From assembly GCF_049800675.1 (NCBI RefSeq), contig NZ_JBLOOT010000002.1, positions 571,318-635,317 on the forward strand: DNA of 64,000 bases, written 5' to 3'. Below the pieces are notes generated by a model. It searched no databases, was not told the origin of the DNA, and was given only the letters and a program-made list of their open reading frames with translations. Origin of the DNA: Cauispirillum nitrogeniifigens. Lineage in GTDB: Bacteria > Pseudomonadota > Alphaproteobacteria > Rhodospirillales > Rhodospirillaceae. Position 1 is the stretch's first letter. Each line of letters begins with the position of its first letter. Shown piece after piece: positions 19,360 to 27,258 of the stretch. The translations under genes were made by a program, and so were the position numbers.

Positions 19360-20133
19360 TCAGTCCCAGAGCTTCCAGGGCGCCGTGCCCTTTTCCCACA
19401 AAGTGTCGAGCTGCACCTTTTCGCGCAGCGTGTCCATGGGCTGCCAGAAGCCGTCGTGCTGCCAGCCCATCAGTTCGCCCTGGGCGACCAGCCGGTTGAG
19501 CGGCTCCAGCTCCCACGACGTGGCATCGCCGTCGATCTCGTCGATGACCGACGGATGAAGGACGAAGAAGCCGCCGTTGATGAGACCTTCCGCCGACTGC
19601 GGCTTTTCCTGGAAGCTGGTGATCCTGGGGCCGTCCAGCTTGACGGCGCCGAACCGCGCCTGCGGACGCACCAGCGTCATCGTCGCCTTGCGGCCATGCG
19701 CGGCGTGGAACGCCAGCTGCCCGCGCAGGTCGATGTCGGCCACGCCGTCGCCATAGGTCATGCAGAAGGGTTCGTCGGGCGCCAGGTAGTTCCGCACGCG
19801 GCGCAGCCGGCCGCCGGTCATGGTGCTGTCGCCGGTGTCGACCAGGGTGATGCGCCAGGGCTCGCTACGGGCGTCGTGGTACTCGATCGAGTTCCTGCCC
19901 AGGTCAATGGTGGCGTCGGACTGGTGCAGGAAATAGTTGGCGAAGTATTCCTTGATCACGTAGCCCTTGTAGCCCAGGCACACGATGAAGTCGTTGATGC
20001 CGTGGGCCGAGTAGATCTTCATGATGTGCCAGAGGATCGGGCGGCCGCCGACCTCGACCATCGGCTTCGGCCTGATTTGAGTTTCCTCGGAGATACGGGT
20101 TCCCAGGCCACCCGCCAGAATCACGCACTTCAT
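19360..20133 (-). CDS. rfbF: Glucose-1-phosphate cytidylyltransferase
   Basis: A 257-residue enzyme producing CDP-glucose from glucose 1-phosphate and CTP, the first step to CDP-3,6-dideoxyhexoses and branched CDP-sugars. MKCVILAGGLGTRISEETQIRPKPMVEVGG is the nucleotide-binding signature, and KGYVIKEYFANYFLHQSD and LINGGFFVLHPSV are specific to RfbF. I start at the ATG at 20133, with AGG six bases upstream; a TTG two codons earlier is possible. RfbG and RfbH, the next pathway enzymes, are not present. It has its own promoter (20178-20206) and heads the operon with two methyltransferases. Confidence 0.93.
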   Translation of the reverse strand: MKCVILAGGLGTRISEETQIRPKPMVEVGGRPILWHIMKIYSAHGINDFIVCLGYKGYVIKEYFANYFLHQSDATIDLGRNSIEYHDARSEPWRITLVDTGDSTMTGGRLRRVRNYLAPDEPFCMTYGDGVADIDLRGQLAFHAAHGRKATMTLVRPQARFGAVKLDGPRITSFQEKPQSAEGLINGGFFVLHPSVIDEIDGDATSWELEPLNRLVAQGELMGWQHDGFWQPMDTLREKVQLDTLWEKGTAPWKLWD

Positions 20134-20177
20134 GATCAACCTGTGCCACCGCGCAGCAAACTCTGCAAATCCTGCGT

Positions 20178-20206
20178 TTAGTAGCGGTTGAGCGGCGTAC
20201 TGTCAA
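20178..20206 (-). promoter_or_regulatory. Candidate promoter of the rfbF operon
   Basis: On the minus strand a perfect TTGACA (20206-20201) is followed after exactly 17 bases by TACTAA (20183-20178). It ends about 45 bases before the rfbF start. The -35 box partly overlaps the T-run of the upstream terminator. Confidence 0.55.
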
Positions 20207-20229
20207 GAAAGGCGCCCTGGCGGGACGCC
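20205..20229 (-). terminator. Probable intrinsic terminator after the GT14-like gene
   Basis: On the minus strand GGCG-T-CCC pairs with GGG-CGCC around a GCCA loop (20229-20211), followed by TTTCTT (20210-20205). It lies about 80 bases after the stop of the GT14-like gene. A second stem (GATGCCC-TGC-GGGCATC, 20234-20250) sits just before it. Confidence 0.5.
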
Positions 20230-20308
20230 GCGCGATGCCCTGCGGGCATCTCCCGGACCGCGTTCCTTGCCGCGCCGTCCCCGCGGGGCTGGCGGCGGTT
20301 CAGGTTTC

Positions 20309-21313
20309 TCAGGAGGCGGGGGCCTCCACCGCCGGCTCGGCCGCGCCGGCGGCGATGGCGCTGGTCAGTGTCCCCCGGCGGATCGCCGCGCGGATGTCGG
20401 GGCAGGTCTGTTCGTCATACTTGCGGGCGAACAGGTAGCCCTGCCGCCGCGCCGCGCTCAGGTCGGCCATGTCGATGACCGAAAGCTTCTGGGCGAAGCG
20501 CTTGCGCCAGTTGGTGAACATGAAGTTCCGCCGCATCCGCTCGGGCTTCGGGCCGTTGCCCAGGATGCACTGGGTGAAGTGCTCGTCGGGGATGCGCATC
20601 ATGCGGAAGAAGTCCTTCACCTCCTCGCGGCTGGCCTCGGCATGGACGTAGTCCATGGTCGCCGCCGTCAGGGCCCACCACTGCGATCCGGAGAAGAGCT
20701 TGGGGAACACCGGCGGGCGGGGCGGCAGGGTGGCGAGGATGTCCTTGAGCATGGCCTGGGCGCTGCGGCGGACGGCGCGGACCTGCGCCGGCGTCAGGCC
20801 CAGGCGCTGCAACTCGTCGGAGCGCGGATTGACCAGCATGCTGTCGAGGTATTCGTAGTTGGCGAACCGCCAGGCCTGCTCGGCGCCGCGCTTCTTTCCG
20901 AGAACCGTCGGCGCCTGCCCGAACGGCACGCCGCGCAACTGCGGCGCGTCGGCGCAGGGCTGGAGGTGGATGTATTCCCCCGCGTCCGTGGTCAGCCGCG
21001 CGTCCAGTTCGTCCGCCGACCACAGCGGCAGGGCGTCGCCGCTCACCAGGCAGTAGCGGCCGAAGGGTCGGCCCAGGCCCTTGGCGAAGTCGATCAGGCG
21101 CAGGGTCGCCCGCAACATGCTGGTGCCGCCCCAGAACACCGGCACCCGGTCCTCGACCAGGGCGACGTTGGGCAGGGCCCGCAGCGGCGCCGGGTCCAGG
21201 TCGGTCTTGGCATCGAAGTGAATGACGAAGAAGAACCGCTCGTCCTGCAACAGTTCCACCAGGGCCAGGGTCTCCGGCACCTTGTGGGCCAACACCAGAA
21301 GGCAATGCTGCAT
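20309..21313 (-). CDS. Core-2/I-branching beta-1,6-GlcNAc-transferase-like glycosyltransferase (GT14)
   Basis: A 334-residue protein with the GT14 opening HCLLVLAHKVPETLALVELLQ, followed by FFFVIHFDAKTD, where eukaryotic and bacterial GT14 enzymes begin their nucleotide-binding domain. VFWGGTSMLRATLRLIDFA, YCLVSGDALPLW and KLFSGSQWWALT are further family hallmarks. Bacterial GT14 members add GlcNAc or xylose residues and generally need no metal ion. The start at 21313 is an ATG after AACGCCCCC with no strong ribosome site. It is downstream of the sulfotransferase at 21352 on the same strand, 38 bases away. It probably creates a branch in the polysaccharide. Confidence 0.8.
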   Translation of the reverse strand: MQHCLLVLAHKVPETLALVELLQDERFFFVIHFDAKTDLDPAPLRALPNVALVEDRVPVFWGGTSMLRATLRLIDFAKGLGRPFGRYCLVSGDALPLWSADELDARLTTDAGEYIHLQPCADAPQLRGVPFGQAPTVLGKKRGAEQAWRFANYEYLDSMLVNPRSDELQRLGLTPAQVRAVRRSAQAMLKDILATLPPRPPVFPKLFSGSQWWALTAATMDYVHAEASREEVKDFFRMMRIPDEHFTQCILGNGPKPERMRRNFMFTNWRKRFAQKLSVIDMADLSAARRQGYLFARKYDEQTCPDIRAAIRRGTLTSAIAAGAAEPAVEAPAS

Positions 21314-21351
21314 GGGGGCGTTCCTCGCCTGGAAAGGGGCAGGGTGAAGGA

Positions 21352-22089
21352 CTATTTGGGCGCGTAGGCGAAGTACGCCATGTCCTCGCCGTAGACGTCC
21401 TCCAGCAGGCCGCGAATGCGGTCGCTCAGGACCTCCTCGTACTTGAAGGGCGCGGGCGGCCCCTCGTTCCAGCGCTGGCCGGGGTCGACGCGGCCCTCGG
21501 CGCCGATCTTGCGCAGGACAAAGGCCATGTCGTCGCGGAAGCTCTCCACGCGGCCGACGAAGTCCAGGCTGTGCCACCGCGTGTGCCGGCGCAGGATCTG
21601 GCATTGGGGCTCCCAGTGCGCCGCCTGCGGACGGGGCAGGGTGGCGCCGCCCTTGGGATCGCGCACGAACAGCAGGAAGGCGTGGAAGTTGGCTTCGTGC
21701 TGGTCGGCCGAATACTCTCCTTCGGACGGGAACCGGGCGCCGTAGCCCGTCTCCACCATCTTGGTGACGCGCGGGAAGCTCCAGCGGCCCCGCGCGTAGA
21801 CCTTCTCGTTGAAGCACGAGTAGGCCCGCAGGAAGGGATGGCGGACGAAGGTGAAGGAGAACGTGCTGGCCGCGCAGCGCTGGTCGAACATCCCGTCCGG
21901 CGACCGCGCCTTCAGCAGCGCCTGTGCGTCGTGGTGGATGGCCAGCGGGCGCTTGTACTCCTGCCCGTGATCAAGAATGTAGATCAGATTCTTGATGGTC
22001 GTGCAGGCGCTCTTCGGCACATTGACATAGATGAAGCCGTGCGTGCGCGAGGCGATCAGGCCGTCGGCATTTTTGAATGTGCTGTGCAT
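21352..22089 (-). CDS. Sulfotransferase (3), carbohydrate sulfotransferase family 2 type
   Basis: A 245-residue protein of the HNK-1/chondroitin sulfotransferase-like family (Sulfotransfer_2). IYVNVPKSACTTIKNLIYIL is the PAPS phosphosulfate loop in its typical PKxxCTT form, and FTFVRHPFLRAYSCFNEKV is the 3'-phosphate-binding segment. It begins about 65 bases after a strong promoter-like site and is followed by the GT14-like gene, so sulfation and branching may be co-expressed. The family acts on sugar hydroxyls, which fits the context. Confidence 0.82.
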   Translation of the reverse strand: MHSTFKNADGLIASRTHGFIYVNVPKSACTTIKNLIYILDHGQEYKRPLAIHHDAQALLKARSPDGMFDQRCAASTFSFTFVRHPFLRAYSCFNEKVYARGRWSFPRVTKMVETGYGARFPSEGEYSADQHEANFHAFLLFVRDPKGGATLPRPQAAHWEPQCQILRRHTRWHSLDFVGRVESFRDDMAFVLRKIGAEGRVDPGQRWNEGPPAPFKYEEVLSDRIRGLLEDVYGEDMAYFAYAPK

Positions 22090-22152
22090 TGACTAGCCCT
22101 GCATGACCCAGCAGGCGGCCCCGCGGCCGCCGAGTTCGCGACGGTGCGCCGC

Positions 22153-22181
22153 GTTATAGGATGGATTTCGCGCGGTGTCCA
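22153..22181 (-). promoter_or_regulatory. Candidate promoter of sulfotransferase (3)
   Basis: On the minus strand TGGACA (22181-22176), 17 bases, then TATAAC (22158-22153): five of six matches to both sigma-70 boxes with ideal spacing. The -10 context CTATAACGCGGC is identical to that of the promoter at 27374-27402. Confidence 0.6.
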
Positions 22182-22225
22182 GACGACCGCCGCCCCACGC
22201 CATGGGTTCCCGTTCCCCCAGCCCC

Positions 22226-23395
22226 TCAGCCCTTCAAGACGTCGGCGAAGACGTCGGTCAGGGTGCCGTCGGCGATCAGCTCCGGCAGGACCGTGTGGCG
22301 GGACACCCCCTCGACCGGGCGCAAGGTGACGTTGGGAAGGCCGGCCAGGGCGTTGGCCTGCTTGGAATCGAAGCCGTTTTGGGCGCCGAACAGATACTCC
22401 ACGCGGATGCCGTTGCGTTTGTAGTCGGCGCGCAGGTCCGGCATGGTCATGGCGCCGCTTTCCAGAAGCGCCAGGACATTGGCATAGAACGGCCGGTCCT
22501 CCTTGGTGGCCAGGCCGAGTTCCAGCGTGGCCGGACCGGAGAAGGCCAGCACCGCGTCGGCCGGAATGTCGCGGGCCATGGTCAGGGCGCCGAACACGCC
22601 GCCGGAATGCCCCGCCAGCACCGTCCGCTGCCCCAGGGAGCGGGACAGGTCGCGCAGGTAGGCAACCGTCTCGGCATAGGGACCCACCGACATCAGCCCC
22701 ATCTGGAACAGCGCCATGTTGAAGTCGCAGAGGTAGACGATGTTGGCGTCCAGGCGCCCCAGCCACAGGTGCAGCAGGTTGAGCGGAAAGCCGAAGTTGT
22801 GGCCGACGCCGGTGAACAGGATCAGCGTGGCCGGCGCCTTCTTGTCGACGATCTGAATGTCGACCCACGGCCGGTCCATCAGTTCGCTGGCCGCCGGGGC
22901 GTCGGGGGCGTGCAGCAGGGCGCCGATGGTCTTGCCGCCCTTGCCCGGCCACCGTTCGTCCATGGCCCGCGCCACGCGGCAGGCGGTGCGCATGCGCCCG
23001 GCCTTGAGGACGGCGCCCATGTAGCGCTTCAGGCGCAGCATGCCGAGGTCCAGCCCCAGGTCGTCGTGCTCCTCGGCCTTTTCCAGGTAGTCGAAGAACT
23101 TGACGGCGTAGGCGTGGTGGTCCCACTGGCCGGCGCGGGCGGCCAGCAGCGCCCGCACGGCGTCGAAATCAATCCGCTCGCCGCCGAGCAGCGGGTGCAG
23201 TTCGCGCCAAGCCTCGGTGGCGATGCGCGGCCCCGACTCGCCGACATGCTTCCCGCCCGGACCGATGCCCGGCCCCTGGGTGGGGTCGTAGTAGAAGTCC
23301 GGGTCCGGGCGTGGCGGCTTCACGGCCTCCGGGGCGGCGGCCTTGGCGGGGCGACGGCCGAGGATGCGGTCCAGGAGCGTGAAGGAGGCGGTCAC
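22226..23395 (-). CDS. Alpha/beta-hydrolase-like protein of unknown substrate
   Basis: A 389-residue protein. The C-terminal half contains VLAGHSGGVFGALTMA, a nucleophile elbow (GHSGG, Ser) preceded by LILFTGVGHNFGFPLNLL, the pattern of an alpha/beta hydrolase with an oxyanion strand. VEGVSRHTVLPELI near the end would supply the histidine. The N-terminal 190 residues are helical and unrecognised. It lies 10 bases after the acyl carrier protein gene on the same strand, so it may release, transfer or proofread an acyl group carried by that protein. Thioesterase, acyltransferase or esterase are all possible. Confidence 0.5.
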   Translation of the reverse strand: MTASFTLLDRILGRRPAKAAAPEAVKPPRPDPDFYYDPTQGPGIGPGGKHVGESGPRIATEAWRELHPLLGGERIDFDAVRALLAARAGQWDHHAYAVKFFDYLEKAEEHDDLGLDLGMLRLKRYMGAVLKAGRMRTACRVARAMDERWPGKGGKTIGALLHAPDAPAASELMDRPWVDIQIVDKKAPATLILFTGVGHNFGFPLNLLHLWLGRLDANIVYLCDFNMALFQMGLMSVGPYAETVAYLRDLSRSLGQRTVLAGHSGGVFGALTMARDIPADAVLAFSGPATLELGLATKEDRPFYANVLALLESGAMTMPDLRADYKRNGIRVEYLFGAQNGFDSKQANALAGLPNVTLRPVEGVSRHTVLPELIADGTLTDVFADVLKG

Positions 23396-23405
23396 GGCAA
23401 GGCCC

Positions 23406-23645
23406 TCAGGCGGCGCGGTTGGTCTGGATGAACTCGGCGATCGCCTGGAGGGTCATCAGGTCGCTCAGGTCCTCGTCGGGGAAGGTCACGTCGAAGGTGT
23501 CCTGCGCCTCCAGGAGGAGGTTGGCCTGATCGAGCGAATCGATGCCGGCGTTCTCCAGCGACGATGCCGCCGGCAGGCTGCTCAGGTCGAGATCGGGGCG
23601 CACGCGGCCAAGGATGGCGCGGAGTTCGGAAAGGATTTCATCCAT
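23406..23645 (-). CDS. Acyl carrier protein
   Basis: A 79-residue, acidic, four-helix carrier protein. The phosphopantetheine serine lies in NAGIDSLDQANLLL, the DSL motif common to ACPs. The start at 23645 (MDEILSELRAIL) overlaps the end of the KAS III-like gene by eight bases. It is not the housekeeping AcpP, which normally sits with fabF/fabD; here it would hold the growing or starter acyl group for the adjacent KAS III-like enzyme. The product may be an acyl decoration of the surface polysaccharide or a small lipid. Confidence 0.88.
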   Translation of the reverse strand: MDEILSELRAILGRVRPDLDLSSLPAASSLENAGIDSLDQANLLLEAQDTFDVTFPDEDLSDLMTLQAIAEFIQTNRAA

Positions 23646-24591
23646 GGCGACGGCTCCTGAGGAGGGTGGAGGCCCAGCCCAGGCCGACGCCGAATCCGGA
23701 CAGGCAGACGGTCCGGGCCTGGGTCGGGTCGATGGGCTCAAGCAGAAGGGGGATGGAGGAGGAAACGGTGTTGCCGTACTCGGTGGCGCCGAAGGCCACG
23801 GGGCCGATGTTCAGGCGCCCCGCCACCGTGTCGACGATGTACTTGGACCCTTGGTGGAACAGGAAGTGGTCGACCTCGGCGATGTCGCGGCCGCCAGCCT
23901 CCAGGACCCGGCGGATGCTGCCGGGGACGTTGGTGGCGCAGAAGTCGAACACGGCCCGGCCGTTCATGAACAGCTTGCCGTTGGGCTTGACCTCCAGGGC
24001 GCCCCAGGTCTTGCCGTCGGTGCCCATGTCGAAGGGGCCGATCTCCCACGCCGGGTCCGGGCCCAGCAGGGTGGCGGTGGCGGCGTCGCCGAAGATCAGG
24101 AAGGTGTTGCGGTCGTCTTCGTCGATGACCTTGGAATAGGGATCGGCGGTCACCAGGATGCCGTGGGTCAGCCCGGCGGTGGCCATGAAGCCCTTGATCA
24201 CCGCCAGCCCGGCGACGTAGCCCGAACAGCCCAGCGACACGTCGAAGGCGAAGCAGCCGGTCGGCAGGCCCAGCTTGTGGTGGACGATGGCCGAGGTGTG
24301 CGGCAGGCCGTGGCCGTCGGGGTTCTGGGTCACCACCACCAGGCACTGCGCCTGCGCCGGATCGAAGCCGGACTTCGCCTGGAGGGCGCGGACGGCCTTC
24401 ACCGCCAGGTCCGAGGTGTCCTCGTCGGGCGCCTTGCGGGCGGTGGAGGTGAAGCCGATCTTGGTGCGGATGAACGCCTCGTTGAAGGCGAAGCGCTCGG
24501 CATGGGCCATGTTGTCGACCCGCGCCTGCGGAATGTAGCTTCCGATGTCGATGATGCCGGTCACGGCCGTTGCCCCGCTCACGCTGATCAT
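23638..24591 (-). CDS. 3-oxoacyl-ACP synthase III (FabH)-like enzyme
   Basis: A 317-residue thiolase-fold enzyme with the complete Cys-His-Asn triad of KAS III: the cysteine in DVSLGCSGYVAGL, the histidine in HFLFHQGSKYIVD and the asparagine in EYGNTVSSSIPLLL. The N-terminus (IIDIGSYIPQARVDN) and FIRTKIGFTSTARK match FabH-like proteins. It would condense an acyl-CoA with an ACP-bound extender, or transfer an acyl group, since some homologues make esters or pyrones. It sits directly upstream of its probable partner ACP and 11 bases after the unknown gene. Confidence 0.88.
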   Translation of the reverse strand: MISVSGATAVTGIIDIGSYIPQARVDNMAHAERFAFNEAFIRTKIGFTSTARKAPDEDTSDLAVKAVRALQAKSGFDPAQAQCLVVVTQNPDGHGLPHTSAIVHHKLGLPTGCFAFDVSLGCSGYVAGLAVIKGFMATAGLTHGILVTADPYSKVIDEDDRNTFLIFGDAATATLLGPDPAWEIGPFDMGTDGKTWGALEVKPNGKLFMNGRAVFDFCATNVPGSIRRVLEAGGRDIAEVDHFLFHQGSKYIVDTVAGRLNIGPVAFGATEYGNTVSSSIPLLLEPIDPTQARTVCLSGFGVGLGWASTLLRSRRHG

Positions 24592-24602
24592 GCCCCCGCC
24601 GA

Positions 24603-25220
24603 TCAGGCCCCGATGAAGGTGACGCGCCCCAGGGGAGCGTCATCGACGCTGACCGTGGACACGAACAACTTGATACCCAACTGCCTGTCGATCCGCAACT
24701 CCACCTTGGCCGGCAGCGCCGGAAGGCGGGCAAGGTCGAGGGTGCTGAACATCGGCTTCAGCCGTCCGGCCATGCGCTCGCCGACGAGGGCCTTGTTGAG
24801 CGCCACGATCGTCTCCACCAGCGTGCCGGGGTCGCCGGCCCTCGCGCTCGCCCGGCCGTCGAGGATCTCGGCGCCGGCGATGATGGCGTCCTCGTTGCAC
24901 GGGACACGGCCGGGGGGCGGCGACCCCGGCGCCGGATAGAGGCCCAGGCTGACGCTCTGGCCGGTCCGGTCGACATAGGAGAAGACGCCGCTGACGGCGG
25001 CGCGGTCGCCGTCGAACGGGGCCACGCCGACGGGCTCGGTGATCACCTTGTAGATGTTCAGGGCAAGGGCGCCGGCCGGATCGGGATCGACCATCGCCAC
25101 CAGGGCGTCGAACAGGGTGGTGCTATGCAGGTACTGGCGCGCGCCACGGTAGGGAATGTCGAGACGGCGCGGATTGTTGCGGCTGGGCGGAGCCAGACGA
25201 CCGGCTGCGGGCGAATTCAT
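24603..25220 (-). CDS. Protein of unknown function, first gene of the KAS III-ACP unit
   Basis: A 205-residue soluble protein that I do not recognise. No signal peptide, membrane segment or catalytic motif is evident. Notable conserved-looking stretches are RRLDIPYRGARQYLHSTTLFDAL near the N-terminus and PCNEDAIIAGAEILDG in the middle. The start at 25220 has a perfect GGAGGA ribosome site. The four genes reading 25220 to 22226 are tightly packed on one strand, so this protein likely works with the KAS III-like enzyme and ACP, perhaps as an accessory or dehydratase-type partner. A TTGACA at 25283-25288 may be the operon's -35 box, but the -10 is poor. Confidence 0.6.
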   Translation of the reverse strand: MNSPAAGRLAPPSRNNPRRLDIPYRGARQYLHSTTLFDALVAMVDPDPAGALALNIYKVITEPVGVAPFDGDRAAVSGVFSYVDRTGQSVSLGLYPAPGSPPPGRVPCNEDAIIAGAEILDGRASARAGDPGTLVETIVALNKALVGERMAGRLKPMFSTLDLARLPALPAKVELRIDRQLGIKLFVSTVSVDDAPLGRVTFIGA

Positions 25221-25308
25221 CAGGTCCTCCACCCGTGGTCCTCGTTCCAGGTGCGCAGGCCTTACCGCACGCGCGCCGGCGTTGTCAACGGATACGGCCG
25301 CTGGTCGT

Positions 25309-25794
25309 TCAAGGGTCGGCAGGGGTGGTTCCGCCGCCGCCCCTGCCATCGGGTTCGGCGCGGGGCGGCCGGGCCAGCATGCGGCGGCGGCCGTCGTCCG
25401 ACAGGCGCGGTGCCGCTTCCACGTACATGGCGTGGTAGGCGGCCTGCATCTCCTGGAGCGCCGTCCGCAGGGCGGTCAGGCGCTGGTCCAGGGCGGCGGC
25501 ATCGAAGGGCTCGGCGCGCACGGCCTTGCGCACGGCGATGCGGGCCGCGCGGACCTTGCGCTCCTCGGCCCGCAGGGTGTCGCGGTGGGCGGCATGCACC
25601 GTCCGCAGCACGGCGGCGTCGGCTTCGGCCATGGCCGTCGCCCGCCGCTCGACCAGCGATGTCTCGGCCTGTGCCGGGCGGTCCGCCGGTTCGGCGACGC
25701 CCAGCGGCAGCATCAGGGACAGGCCGGCGTAGAGGTTGACCCCCAGCGACACGGCCAGGGCGATGACCAGAAACCACGATGCGCGGCGGCTCAT
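25309..25794 (-). CDS. Periplasmic heavy-metal-sensor-like protein (CnrX/CpxP type)
   Basis: A 161-residue protein with one N-terminal membrane anchor (WFLVIALAVSLGVNLYAGLSLML) and a periplasmic, heavily charged helical domain (roughly 45-140). This fits the metal-resistance/CnrX-like sensor family, which forms long antiparallel helical hairpins. The C-terminus is glycine-rich and disordered. It starts by overlapping the stop of the probable anti-sigma gene (ATGA). In the CnrYXH paradigm the sensor is anchored near the anti-sigma factor and relays periplasmic signals. No obvious metal-binding histidine cluster is visible, so the ligand is uncertain. Confidence 0.7.
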   Translation of the reverse strand: MSRRASWFLVIALAVSLGVNLYAGLSLMLPLGVAEPADRPAQAETSLVERRATAMAEADAAVLRTVHAAHRDTLRAEERKVRAARIAVRKAVRAEPFDAAALDQRLTALRTALQEMQAAYHAMYVEAAPRLSDDGRRRMLARPPRAEPDGRGGGGTTPADP

Positions 25795-26237
25795 GGGGCG
25801 TCCTCCAGCCCGTCGGGCGACATGGCCACCAGCAGGGGTTCCGTGTCGGCGGCGGTCCCGTTGCCAAGGCGGTCAAGGGGGTGGGCCCAGATCAGGCACA
25901 GCGCGGTGGCGATGGCGGTGAGGCCGCCGACCAGCGATTGCCTCCACGCGGCCCGGTCCCACCCCCGCGGCGGCGCCAGGGGAGCCGGGCGGGGAGGCGG
26001 CGCCTCGGGCAGGCGATCCATCAGCGTCCGCGTCAGCGACGACAGGGCGCCGTCGCTCATCGGCGGGACGACGGCGCGGTCGAGCAGGACGTCCAGGGAC
26101 CGTGCCTCGTCCCAGCGCCGGCGCAGGGCCGGGTCGGCGGCCAGCAACGCCAGGGCGGCCGGGCGTTCGGCCTCCGGCCAGCGGTCCCAGTCCGCGCCAT
26201 AGGCGGCGACGAGGGTTTCAAAGCGCCGTGGGGTCAT
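25791..26237 (-). CDS. Probable membrane-bound anti-sigma factor
   Basis: A 148-residue protein with a cytoplasmic N-domain (MTPRRFETLVAAYGADWDRWP...), one membrane segment near residues 110-128 (LVGGLTAIATALCLIWA) and a short periplasmic tail. This is the topology of anti-sigma factors that hold an ECF sigma factor at the membrane. It overlaps both neighbours by four bases (ATGA at each end), lying between the sigma factor and the periplasmic sensor, as CnrY does relative to CnrH and CnrX. There is no zinc HxxxCxxC motif. The function is inferred mainly from topology and position. Confidence 0.6.
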   Translation of the reverse strand: MTPRRFETLVAAYGADWDRWPEAERPAALALLAADPALRRRWDEARSLDVLLDRAVVPPMSDGALSSLTRTLMDRLPEAPPPRPAPLAPPRGWDRAAWRQSLVGGLTAIATALCLIWAHPLDRLGNGTAADTEPLLVAMSPDGLEDAP

Positions 26238-26812
26238 CGGTCCTCTCCCGGAGGTTCGAGGTGGCTGCGCAACGACCGGCGGGCCCTGACCAGCAGGGCC
26301 TCCAGGGCGTGGACGGTGGTTTCCAGAACGGCGGCGGCATCGGCGTTGCTCATGCCCTCGAAGTAGCACAGCGTGATGGCGGCCCGCTGCTTGACCGGCA
26401 GCAAGGCCAGGGCGGCGGCGACGCGGCGGCTGTCATCCAGGGCGGCGAGGGCGCGGTCGCCGTCGGCGCGCGGGTCGGCAACCTCGGCCGCCTCGTCGAG
26501 CGGCGCAGCCGGGCGGCGGCGGCGGGTGGCGTCGATGCACAGGTTGACCAGGATGGTGTGAAACCACGTCGCCACCCGCGTGCCGCGCGCCTGATCGAAG
26601 CGGCCGGCGTCCCGCCACAGCCGCAGCAGGGCGTCCTGGAGCACATCTTCGGCATCGCTGCGGCTGCCCAGCATCCGCGCCGCCACCGCCTGGCCGCGCG
26701 GGGCCAGGCGGTGAACCAGCGCCTGGAAGGCCTCACGGTCGCCGGCGGCGACGCGGGCGAGGAGGTCGGCCTCGTCCGCGTCGCGGTCGCGGCTGCGCGG
26801 CAAGACGCCCAT
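26234..26812 (-). CDS. ECF-type RNA polymerase sigma factor
   Basis: A 192-residue sigma-70 family factor with only regions 2 and 4. Region 2 is seen in LGSRSDAEDVLQDALLRLWRDAGRFDQARGTRVATWFHTILVNLCIDATRRRR, and region 4 in LLPVKQRAAITLCYFEGMSNADAAAVLETTVHALEALLVRARRSLR. It would direct transcription of its own operon and stress genes once released from the anti-sigma protein. It starts 20 bases after the EF-hand gene on the same strand and overlaps the next gene by four bases. Confidence 0.9.
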   Translation of the reverse strand: MGVLPRSRDRDADEADLLARVAAGDREAFQALVHRLAPRGQAVAARMLGSRSDAEDVLQDALLRLWRDAGRFDQARGTRVATWFHTILVNLCIDATRRRRPAAPLDEAAEVADPRADGDRALAALDDSRRVAAALALLPVKQRAAITLCYFEGMSNADAAAVLETTVHALEALLVRARRSLRSHLEPPGEDR

Positions 26813-26832
26813 GACCGGCGCCGCAGCCTCCG

Positions 26833-27258
26833 TCAGCCGGCCTTCTTCGGGCGGAACGTCACGTATTCGGTGCGGGAGATGACGCCGTCCTTGTTGGCGT
26901 CCATGCGGTCGAGGCGGCGCAGGTGGGCGGTGACGAAGCGTTCAAGGGGGAGGGCGCCGACGCCGGCCTTGTCCAGCTTGGTGAAGCGGGCTTCGCGCTT
27001 GGCGGTGGCCTTGCCGGCGCTCACGAACTCGGCGCGGCTGACCTTGCCGTCCTTGTCGGCGTCCAGGCGGGCGGCGCGGCGGTTGGCGATGGTGTTGATC
27101 TCCTCGCGGCTCAGGGAACCGTCCTTGTTGGCGTCCAGGCGGTTGAACGTGGCTTCGCGGGCCTTGGTCCGATCAACGGCCCCCTCGGGTGCGGCCTGGA
27201 GGGCGGCGGCGGAGGTCAGGACGAGGGTGGCTGCGACGGCGGCGGACAGGAGCTTCAT
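26833..27258 (-). CDS. Exported EF-hand calcium-binding protein
   Basis: A 141-residue protein with a signal peptide (MKLLSAAVAATLVLTSAAALQAA) and three good EF-hand loops, DANKDGSLSREE, DADKDGKVSRAE and DANKDGVISRTE, plus a degenerate one (LDKAGVGALPLE). It should bind calcium in the periplasm or outside the cell. The start at 27258 is fixed by the signal peptide. It is the first gene of an operon with the ECF sigma factor, anti-sigma and metal-sensor-like genes, so it may be the sensor's partner or the main output of the regulon. Confidence 0.87.
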   Translation of the reverse strand: MKLLSAAVAATLVLTSAAALQAAPEGAVDRTKAREATFNRLDANKDGSLSREEINTIANRRAARLDADKDGKVSRAEFVSAGKATAKREARFTKLDKAGVGALPLERFVTAHLRRLDRMDANKDGVISRTEYVTFRPKKAG

